Assembly: GCA_041635755.1 (NCBI GenBank)
Contig: JBFKUL010000227.1
Span: forward strand, 1 to 5,193
From: JBFKUL01 sp041635755
GTDB taxonomy: Bacteria > Pseudomonadota > Gammaproteobacteria > Burkholderiales > SG8-39
DNA: 5,193 nucleotides
Direction: 5' to 3'
The notes below the pieces were generated by a model that was given only the letters and a program-made list of their open reading frames with translations, was not told where the DNA came from and made no database searches. A program made the position numbers and the translations under genes. Within the stretch, counting starts at the first letter, position 1. The number at the start of each line of letters is the position of its first letter. This document shows positions 1 to 5,193 of the stretch, in pieces.

Positions 1-16
1 CGCGCGCAATCCGGCA

Positions 17-45
17 TTGGGCGAAAGCGGCGGCTGGCTTAGACT
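17..45 (+). promoter_or_regulatory. Possible weak sigma70-like promoter for the GGDEF-EAL gene
   Basis: TTGGGC at 17-22 and TAGACT at 40-45 are separated by 17 bases, the ideal spacing for a sigma70 promoter. The match is modest: three of six bases at -35 and four of six at -10. It lies just upstream of the ATG at 64, which would give a leader of only about 12 bases. There is no clear Shine-Dalgarno in this leader. The pair may be chance; the true promoter could lie left of the window. Confidence 0.2.
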
Positions 46-63
46 TGAGCCCGGTCCCGCATC

Positions 64-2079
64 ATGATCTCGAGACTTTTCCGGCTTTCGTCCCTCATCG
101 GCCTCGCGATCGTGATCGCCGTGGTGGCGGCGCTGTCGCTGTTTTACCGCCAGCTCGCGTTCGAATCGATCATCGACGGCGAAACGCGCGCCAACGTCGC
201 GCTCACCAAGTCGTTCGCCAATACGATCTGGCCGCGGCATTCGGCCTTTGTGATCGGTGCCCGGAGCATCCCCGCCGCCGAGCTCGCCTCGCGTCCGGAG
301 CTCCGCACGCTCGGGCGCGATCTGCGCGTGCTCAAGCGCGGGCTCGACGTCGTCAAGGTCAAGGTCTTCAACCTCGACGGTCTCACCGTCTACTCGAGCG
401 ACCCGAAGCAGATCGGCGAGCGCCAGGCCGGTAATCCCGGCTTTCGCACCGCCGCGGGTGGCGCCCCCGCGAGCATGCTCACGTTCCGCGACCGGTTTGA
501 TTCGTGGGAGGGGGTGATTGCGGAACGCAACATCATCTCGAGCTTTGTGCCGGTGCGGGCCGACGACAATGCTCCGGTGCAAGCGGTGATGGAGATCTAC
601 AGCGACGTCACGCGGGTCGTCGAGCGCATGGAGCGCACCCAGTGGCAGATCGTGATCGGCGTGATCGGCGCGACGCTGCTGCTCTACGCGCTCATCCTGT
701 GGTACTCGTTGCGCTTCGAGCGCGCGGTGCGCGCGCAGGAGGCGCAGCGCCGGGTCGACGAAGAGCGGGTACGCTACCAGGCCTACCATGACGCCCTTAC
801 CGGGCTTCCCAACCGCACCAGCTTCGCCGAGCATCTCGAAGAGGCGATCCGGCGCGCACGGCGCGCGAAATGGTCGCTCGCGGTAATGTTTCTCGACCTC
901 GATCGCTTCAAGGTGGTCAACGACAGCCTCGGGCACGATGCCGGCGACACCTTGCTGCGTGCCGCCGCCGATCGACTGAAAAGCACGCTGCGCGAAAGCG
1001 ATCTGCTGTTCCGCATGGGCGGCGACGAGTTCACGGTGCTGCTCGAGAACGTGCGCGGGCCCGAGGAGGCAGCGGCGGTGGCGGCGCGAATGATCGAGAC
1101 CATCGGCGCGCCGGTGACGCTCGCGGACCACGAGCTGCATGTCAGCGCGAGCATCGGCATCTCGCTCTATCCGAAGGACGACGAAGTCGGGGAGCGCCTG
1201 GTGAAGAGCGCCGACGCCGCCATGTACCGGGCCAAGGAGATGGGCCGCAATCGCTACATGTTCTTCACCGCCGAGATGAACGAGCGCGTCGAGAGCCAGC
1301 TGGTGCTCGAGGCGTCGCTGCAGCGCGCGCACAAGAATGGCGAATTCGAGCTGCATTACCAGCCGCGCGTCGATACCGATGGACGGCGCGTGATCGGCGT
1401 CGAGGCGCTGCTGCGGTGGAACCACCCCGAGTCGGGACTGGTGCTTCCGGCGCGCTTCATCCCGACGCTCGAAGAGACCGGCCAGATCGTGCAGGTGGGC
1501 GACTGGGTGCTGCGCGCCGCGTGCCGCCAGAACCGCGCGTGGCAGGACGCCGGCCTCGCGCCCATGCGGGTTTCCGTGAACGTCTCGACGCGCCAGTTCC
1601 AGAGCGAAACGCTGCTGCAGTCGGTGCAATCCGCGCTCGAGGAGAGCGGCCTCGATCCGGTATGGCTCGAGCTCGAGCTCACTGAGAGCCAGCTGCTGGT
1701 CGATACCGAGGCGGCGATCGAGGTGCTTGCTCAGTTGAATGCGCTCGGGGTAGCGATTTCGATCGACGATTTCGGCTCGGGCTATTCCTCGCTCAACTAT
1801 CTCAAGCGCCTGCCGATCGACTGCCTGAAGATCGACCAGGGCTTCGTGCGCGATCTCGGCTCGAGCGCCAAGGACGGTGCAATCGTCGAGGCCATCGCCG
1901 CGGTGGCGCGCAGCCTGAACCTGGGGCTGGTGGCCGAGGGCGTCGAGACCGCCGGCCAGGCGCGCTTTCTGCGCCGGCTGTACTGTACCGAGATGCAGGG
2001 CTACTTCTACAGTCGCCCGGTTGCCGCCGACGTGCTGCCGGAAATCATTGCCGCGCTGGACGCGAAGATTCCCGCCTGA
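64..2079 (+). CDS. Membrane-anchored GGDEF-EAL protein (diguanylate cyclase/c-di-GMP phosphodiesterase)
   Basis: This 671-residue inner-membrane protein is predicted to make and/or degrade cyclic di-GMP. Order of parts: membrane helix at about residues 10-28, a periplasmic region of about 165 residues, a second helix at about 195-217, a short charged helical linker, a GGDEF domain at about 237-398 and an EAL domain at about 415-660. The GGDEF domain has the entry motif DALTGLPNR (243-251), the metal-binding FLDLDRFK segment, the active-site GGDEF at 319-323, and an inhibitory I-site RESD at 310-313, exactly five residues upstream. The EAL domain has EALLRW (447-452), YQPRVD, NVSTRQF, ELTES, DDFG (568-571), LKID, AEGVET and the terminal MQGYFYSRP, so no key metal or substrate residue looks lost. 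The periplasmic part contains a VFNLDGLTVYSSDP stretch of the kind seen in Cache/PDC-like sensors; its ligand is unknown. The start is the first possible one, because in-frame stops lie at 40-42 and 46-48. Family assignment is very safe; the net activity (synthesis or breakdown) cannot be read from sequence. Confidence 0.96.
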   Translation: MISRLFRLSSLIGLAIVIAVVAALSLFYRQLAFESIIDGETRANVALTKSFANTIWPRHSAFVIGARSIPAAELASRPELRTLGRDLRVLKRGLDVVKVKVFNLDGLTVYSSDPKQIGERQAGNPGFRTAAGGAPASMLTFRDRFDSWEGVIAERNIISSFVPVRADDNAPVQAVMEIYSDVTRVVERMERTQWQIVIGVIGATLLLYALILWYSLRFERAVRAQEAQRRVDEERVRYQAYHDALTGLPNRTSFAEHLEEAIRRARRAKWSLAVMFLDLDRFKVVNDSLGHDAGDTLLRAAADRLKSTLRESDLLFRMGGDEFTVLLENVRGPEEAAAVAARMIETIGAPVTLADHELHVSASIGISLYPKDDEVGERLVKSADAAMYRAKEMGRNRYMFFTAEMNERVESQLVLEASLQRAHKNGEFELHYQPRVDTDGRRVIGVEALLRWNHPESGLVLPARFIPTLEETGQIVQVGDWVLRAACRQNRAWQDAGLAPMRVSVNVSTRQFQSETLLQSVQSALEESGLDPVWLELELTESQLLVDTEAAIEVLAQLNALGVAISIDDFGSGYSSLNYLKRLPIDCLKIDQGFVRDLGSSAKDGAIVEAIAAVARSLNLGLVAEGVETAGQARFLRRLYCTEMQGYFYSRPVAADVLPEIIAALDAKIPA

Positions 2080-2096
2080 GGCGCGAGCCGCGCGCC
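2080..2096 (+). terminator. GC hairpin directly after the GGDEF-EAL stop codon, possible weak terminator
   Basis: GGCGCG (2080-2085) and CGCGCC (2091-2096) form a perfect 6-bp stem with a 5-base loop AGCCG, beginning at the base after the TGA stop. No T-run follows, so it is not a standard intrinsic terminator. It could pause polymerase or protect the 3' end of the mRNA. In such GC-rich sequence a 6-bp GC stem can also arise by chance. Confidence 0.3.
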
Positions 2097-2101
2097 GGCA
2101 T

Positions 2102-2110
2102 TGCTAGAAT
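2102..2110 (+). promoter_or_regulatory. Extended -10 promoter for the methyltransferase-permease pair
   Basis: TGCTAGAAT holds a TGn extension (2102-2104) and a -10 hexamer TAGAAT (2105-2110) that matches five of six bases of TATAAT. The stretch stands out as AT-rich between two coding regions. No -35 hexamer is visible 17 bases upstream (CGCGAG at 2082-2087), which fits an extended -10 promoter. Transcription would begin near 2117 and leave a leader of about 55 bases before the TTG start at 2172. Confidence 0.45.
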
Positions 2111-2171
2111 TGCGCTCCGCGCTCTGGCGTGTCTGCCGGATCGCGTCGCGCACCGAATCGGGGACACCGAC

Positions 2172-3053
2172 TTGCTGCATCGCCTTTCGCACCTCGCCTG
2201 CGGGGTGTTCATCGTAGCGGCCGTCGCGCACGCGCCGGTGGCTCAGCCGCAGGCGCAGGCCTGGGCCTGGGACGACGGCTCCGTGCCCTTCGTGGCGACC
2301 CCCGACGAGGTCGTCGAGCGGATGCTGCGCATCGCGGAGGTCGGTCCGAACGACTTTCTGCTCGATCTGGGCTCCGGCGACGGACGCATCGTCATTGGCG
2401 CCGCCCGGCGAGGCGCGAACGCGCTTGGCGTCGACATCGACCCGACCCTGGTCGAGGCCGCGCGGGCCAATGCAGTGCGCGCCGGAGTCGCCTCGCGCGT
2501 ACGCTTCGAGAAGCGCGATCTGTTCGAGACCGATCTGAGCGGCGCAAGCGTCATCACCATGTATCTGCTTCCCGAGGTGAACATGAAGCTGCGCCCGCGG
2601 CTGCTGGCGCTGGCGCCGGGCACGCGCATCGTGTCGCACGATTGGGACATGGAAGACTGGCCCGCGGATGAGACCATCGAGCTGCGCGCCCCTGAGAAGA
2701 CGGTCGGGGCCGGCGGCTACTCGAAGGTGTTTCTCTGGGTGGTGCCGGCGGATGCACGCGGCGACTGGGCGGGGGAGATTCCCGGCTACGCGAACGGGCT
2801 GAAGCTGGGCATCCGGCAGGCTTTCCAGAAGCTCGAGGTCGAGGCGCGTTCGGGCCCGCGCGAGCTCGTCGTGCGCGGCGCACGCCTGCGCGGGCGCGAG
2901 ATCAAGTTGGTCGTTACCGGCGCGCTTGCCGGAAAGCCGCTGCACCACCTTTTTACCGGAACGCTGCGTGGCGACCGCATCGAGGGCGAAGTCGTTGTAT
3001 CGGACGGTGAAAACCGAAGGAGCTTTCCATGGACGGCAATCCGGGCGCGATGA
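2172..3053 (+). CDS. Class I SAM-dependent methyltransferase with N-terminal signal-like segment and C-terminal beta-rich domain
   Basis: This 293-residue protein is predicted to transfer a methyl group from S-adenosylmethionine to an unknown acceptor. The Rossmann-type SAM-binding core spans about residues 38-190: motif I LDLGSGDG (64-71), the acidic motif GVDIDP (86-91) after strand 2, and a KRDLF motif (114-118) followed by a YLLP segment and the VSHDWDMEDW segment typical of this subgroup. The core resembles bacterial proteins distantly related to the FAM173/ATPSCKMT lysine methyltransferases, but the substrate here is unknown. Residues 1-30 look like a Sec signal: Arg4, a hydrophobic stretch at about 8-19, and possible cleavage after AQA (28-30). 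Residues from about 195 to the end are rich in predicted beta strands and form an extra domain. The TTG start at 2172 has a GGGGA at 2160-2164, seven bases away; GTG at 2205 or 2283 are alternatives, the latter giving a cytosolic protein. The end overlaps the permease gene by 25 bp. The fold is secure; location and substrate are inference. Confidence 0.88.
   Translation: MLHRLSHLACGVFIVAAVAHAPVAQPQAQAWAWDDGSVPFVATPDEVVERMLRIAEVGPNDFLLDLGSGDGRIVIGAARRGANALGVDIDPTLVEAARANAVRAGVASRVRFEKRDLFETDLSGASVITMYLLPEVNMKLRPRLLALAPGTRIVSHDWDMEDWPADETIELRAPEKTVGAGGYSKVFLWVVPADARGDWAGEIPGYANGLKLGIRQAFQKLEVEARSGPRELVVRGARLRGREIKLVVTGALAGKPLHHLFTGTLRGDRIEGEVVVSDGENRRSFPWTAIRAR
3017..3022 (+). promoter_or_regulatory. 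Strong ribosome binding site for the permease, inside the methyltransferase gene
   Basis: AAGGAG ends six bases before the ATG at 3029. This favours that start over a second in-frame ATG at 3050, which overlaps the methyltransferase stop as ATGA (3050-3053). It is the best Shine-Dalgarno sequence in the window and lies entirely within the last codons of the upstream gene. Confidence 0.8.
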
Positions 3054-4396
3054 ACGCGGTTCCGAAGACCTTGCTCTCGGTGCCCGACGGCATCTTTCTC
3101 ACCATCGGCATGGTGATCGGCGTCGGCATCTTCAAGCTGCCACCGGTCGTCGCCGGCAACACCGGTGGCGAGGCGCAGTTTTTGCTCGCGTGGCTGCTCG
3201 GCGGCGTCGTCTCGCTGTGCGGCGCGCTGGTCTATGCCGAACTCGCCTCGCGCCATGCGGAGACCGGCGGGGAGTACACGTTTCTGTCGCGCGGCCTGGG
3301 GCCGGGCGCGGCGTTTCTGTTCGCCTGGTCGCGTATGACGGTGATCCAGACGGGCGCCATCGTCGCGGTCGCATTCGCTTTCGGCGATTACGCTTCCGAA
3401 CTGCTGCGCCTGGGCGACAAGAGCCCCGCGATCTGGGCGGCGCTTGGCGTGATCGCGCTTACCGCGCTCAATCTTGCCGGCACGCTGCAGTCGAAGACGG
3501 TGCAAAAGGTGGTTCAGATTGCGCTGATCACGGTGCTGGTGATGCTCGCGCTCGTGGCGCTGTTCGGCGACGGCACGCCCAGGCCCTTGCCCCAGGGCGC
3601 GGGCACCGGCGCCTTCGGCCTGGCGATGATCTTCGTGCTGTTCACCTTCGGCGGCTGGAACGAAGCGGCCTACCTTGGCGGTGAGCTGCGCGAGGCGCGG
3701 CGCAACATGGCGCGCGTGCTCGTCTGGGGCATCGCCGGGGTGACCGCGCTTTACCTGCTGGTCAACGTCGCGTACCTCGCCGCGCTCGGCATGGGCGGCA
3801 TGCGCGAATCCAAGGCGGTCGCCGCCGACGTCATGCGCCTGGTTGCCGGCGAGCGGGGCGCGCTGCTGCTCGCACTCGTGGTGTGTGTCTCGGCGCTCAC
3901 CACGATGAACGCCGCCGTGTTCACCGGTGCGCGTACCACGTGGGCGTTCGGGCGCGACTTCCGCCTTTTCCGGGGGCTGGGCGTGTGGCGCGAATCGGGC
4001 AGCACGCCGGCCAATGCGCTGCTGCTTCAAGGCGCGATCATGCTCGCGCTGGTGCTTGCGGGCGCGAACACCCAGGACGGCTTCAGCGCCATGGTGGCCT
4101 ACACGGCGCCGGTGTTCTGGACCTTCTTCCTGCTCACCGGGGTGACGCTGTTCGTGTTTCGCGCGCGAGGCGGCGCGGCACCCACGTTCAGTGTGCCGCT
4201 CTACCCGATCGTGCCGATCGCCTTTCTCGGCATGTGTCTGTACATGCTCTGGTCGAGCATCGATTACATCCGCAATCCGGTCTACGGACCGAAGTTCGGC
4301 ATGATGGTGCTCGCGGGTCTTTTCATCATGGCGGCGGGCATACCGCTGTACTTCCTGGCGCGCGGGCGCACCACGCAAGCGGCCGCTGACAAATGA
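3029..4396 (+). CDS. APC-superfamily amino acid permease
   Basis: This 455-residue inner-membrane transporter is predicted to move amino acids or related amines by cation coupling or exchange. About 12 hydrophobic helices can be picked out, roughly at residues 20-40, 51-73, 91-117, 130-150, 157-178, 192-212, 229-253, 276-303, 328-346, 352-377, 389-408 and 421-445; length and helix count match the APC family. Helix 1 carries GMVIGVGIF (27-35), a version of the substrate-binding GxIIGxGIF motif, and helix 6 carries FTFGGWNEAAYLGGE (205-219), matching the family's unwound helix-6 region followed by a conserved Glu. The pattern is closest to LAT-like or general amino acid permeases rather than a named transporter, so no substrate is assigned. 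The gene starts inside the methyltransferase gene with a strong ribosome binding site, so the two are probably co-translated. There is no partner subunit nearby. The family is certain; the substrate is open. Confidence 0.93.
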   Translation: MDGNPGAMNAVPKTLLSVPDGIFLTIGMVIGVGIFKLPPVVAGNTGGEAQFLLAWLLGGVVSLCGALVYAELASRHAETGGEYTFLSRGLGPGAAFLFAWSRMTVIQTGAIVAVAFAFGDYASELLRLGDKSPAIWAALGVIALTALNLAGTLQSKTVQKVVQIALITVLVMLALVALFGDGTPRPLPQGAGTGAFGLAMIFVLFTFGGWNEAAYLGGELREARRNMARVLVWGIAGVTALYLLVNVAYLAALGMGGMRESKAVAADVMRLVAGERGALLLALVVCVSALTTMNAAVFTGARTTWAFGRDFRLFRGLGVWRESGSTPANALLLQGAIMLALVLAGANTQDGFSAMVAYTAPVFWTFFLLTGVTLFVFRARGGAAPTFSVPLYPIVPIAFLGMCLYMLWSSIDYIRNPVYGPKFGMMVLAGLFIMAAGIPLYFLARGRTTQAAADK

Positions 4397-4410
4397 CTCG
4401 CGCCGGCACA

Positions 4411-4430
4411 GGGGAATTCTGCGGTTCCCC
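4411..4430 (+). other. Hairpin in the permease-oxyR gap
   Basis: GGGGAA (4411-4416) pairs with TTCCCC (4425-4430). In RNA, two further U-G pairs would extend it to 8 bp with a CUGC loop. It lies 14 bases past the permease stop and 30 bases before the oxyR ATG. There is no T-run after it, so it is a poor intrinsic terminator. It may instead be an attenuating or stabilising structure between the permease and oxyR. I see no clear promoter in the 64-base gap. Confidence 0.4.
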
Positions 4431-4460
4431 CGCACCTCCTCGACCGAGTAGACGCAGCTC

Positions 4461-5193
4461 ATGACGCTGACGGAGTTGAGGTACATCGTTGCGGTGGCGC
4501 GCGAACGCCACTTCGGGCACGCGGCCGAGTCTTGCTTTGTGTCGCAGCCGACGCTGTCGGTGGCGATCAAGAAGCTCGAGGAGGAGCTCGGCGTCATGCT
4601 GTTCGAGCGCGGCCCGGGCGAAGTCTCGGTCACGCCGGTCGGACAGCACATCGTCGAGCAGGCGCAGCGCGTGCTCGAGGAAGCCTCGCGCATCAAGGAG
4701 ATGGCGGTCGCGGGCAGCGACCCGCTCGCCGGGCCGCTGCGATTGGGGGCGATCTACACCATCGGACCTTATCTGCTGCCCAAGCTGATTCCGATCCTGC
4801 GGCGCCGCGCGCCGTCGATGCAGCTCATGATCCAGGAGAACTTCACGCACAGGCTCGCCGAGGCGCTCAAGCAGGGCGAGGTGGACGTCATCGTCATCGC
4901 GCTGCCCTTCGACGAGCCGGGCATCGTCACGCAGGCGGTCTACGACGAGCCGTTCATGGTGGCGGTGCCTCAAGGTCACGCGTGGCAAAAGAAAAAGCAG
5001 GTCTCGACCGACGAGCTGACCAAGGAGAGTCTGCTGCTGCTCGGCGAGGGGCACTGCTTTCGCGACCAGGTGCTCGACTTCTGCCACAGCGTGAGCCGCT
5101 CGCCGAATCGCAGCGGTCTCGCGCGCACGCTCGAGGGCGGCTCGCTCGAAACGATCCGTCAGATGGTGGCGAGCGGCGTCGGCATCACCGTGC
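4461..5193 (+). CDS. oxyR: OxyR, peroxide-sensing LysR-type regulator (C-terminus beyond window)
   Basis: This is the first 244 codons of a LysR-family activator that senses hydrogen peroxide and switches on antioxidant genes; E. coli OxyR has 305 residues, so about 60 are missing at the right edge. The N-terminal winged helix-turn-helix (about residues 1-62) includes HFGHAAESC and VSQPTLS, followed by KKLEEELGVMLFER. The regulatory domain has TIGPYLLP beginning at T100 and the redox segment GHCFRDQ. The cysteines fall at residues 199 and 208, the same positions as the disulfide-forming pair in E. coli OxyR, with H198, R201 and D202 also kept. This separates it from other LysR proteins and supports a working peroxide switch. 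ATG 4461 is the only sensible start: an in-frame TAG lies at 4449-4451 and the alignment to OxyR begins at residue 1. The ribosome binding site is weak (GAG at 4446-4448). It follows the permease by 64 bp on the same strand; usual targets such as ahpC or katG are not visible here. Confidence 0.95.
   Translation, partial: MTLTELRYIVAVARERHFGHAAESCFVSQPTLSVAIKKLEEELGVMLFERGPGEVSVTPVGQHIVEQAQRVLEEASRIKEMAVAGSDPLAGPLRLGAIYTIGPYLLPKLIPILRRRAPSMQLMIQENFTHRLAEALKQGEVDVIVIALPFDEPGIVTQAVYDEPFMVAVPQGHAWQKKKQVSTDELTKESLLLLGEGHCFRDQVLDFCHSVSRSPNRSGLARTLEGGSLETIRQMVASGVGITV

Noticed and set aside
870..1685. Second + strand open frame of 271 codons inside the GGDEF-EAL gene
   Set aside because: Arg/Ala-rich out-of-frame translation; the overlapping frame carries all catalytic motifs of both c-di-GMP domains.
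2172..2210. Lipoprotein signal in the methyltransferase around Cys10
   Set aside because: The residues before the cysteine are H-L-A, lacking Leu at -3, and the cysteine precedes the hydrophobic stretch rather than following it.
2007..2948. Antisense open frame of 313 codons opposite the methyltransferase
   Set aside because: Low-complexity composition, no domain, and it lies fully opposite a gene with conserved SAM motifs.
4386..4420. CTGACA as a -35 element for oxyR
   Set aside because: No acceptable -10 hexamer occurs at 16-18 bases downstream; the nearest AT-rich stretch is 23 bases away.
2786..4696. Long antisense open frame (636 codons) across the methyltransferase end, the permease and the oxyR start
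   Set aside because: Its translation is dominated by His, Arg, Glu and Gln with no recognisable domain, which is typical of the reverse frame of GC-rich genes; the opposite strand holds three clearly recognised genes.
4326..5087. Antisense open frame of 253 codons opposite oxyR
   Set aside because: Rich in Arg, Leu, Asp and His with no motif; the + strand encodes an unmistakable OxyR here.

Overview
The window is 5193 bp of high-G+C DNA (roughly two thirds G+C by eye), densely coding on the + strand, with four genes read left to right: a membrane-bound GGDEF-EAL protein, an exported-looking SAM-dependent methyltransferase, a 12-helix APC-type permease, and an OxyR regulator cut by the right edge. 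G+C-rich third codon positions, very short intergenic gaps, the GGDEF-EAL architecture and an OxyR that keeps the Escherichia coli residue numbering at key positions all suggest a proteobacterium, most likely a betaproteobacterium (Burkholderiales/Nitrosomonadales-like). This placement is inference; there is no rRNA or other marker gene here.

Layout. 1-63: short leader with a weak promoter-like pair. 64-2079: GGDEF-EAL protein with a periplasmic sensor region and all the main catalytic motifs of both domains. 2080-2171: intergenic, with a perfect 6-bp GC hairpin right after the stop codon and an extended -10 promoter (TGCTAGAAT). 2172-3053: class I methyltransferase with an N-terminal signal-like segment and a C-terminal beta-rich extension. 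3029-4396: APC permease overlapping the methyltransferase by 25 bp, with a strong Shine-Dalgarno inside the upstream gene. 4397-4460: short gap with a hairpin. 4461-5193: oxyR, about 244 codons present, including the redox cysteines C199 and C208; roughly the last 60 residues lie outside the window.

How the genes may work together. The methyltransferase and permease almost certainly form a translationally coupled pair. oxyR lies 64 bp downstream on the same strand and could be read through from that pair, or have its own promoter that I could not identify. The GGDEF-EAL gene appears to be a separate transcription unit that senses something outside the cytoplasm and adjusts cyclic di-GMP. I see no mobile element, CRISPR array, tRNA, rRNA, or clear sign of horizontal transfer, and no convincing new multi-gene system. 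The least ordinary object is the methyltransferase: a SAM-binding fold behind what looks like a secretion signal, coupled to a transporter.
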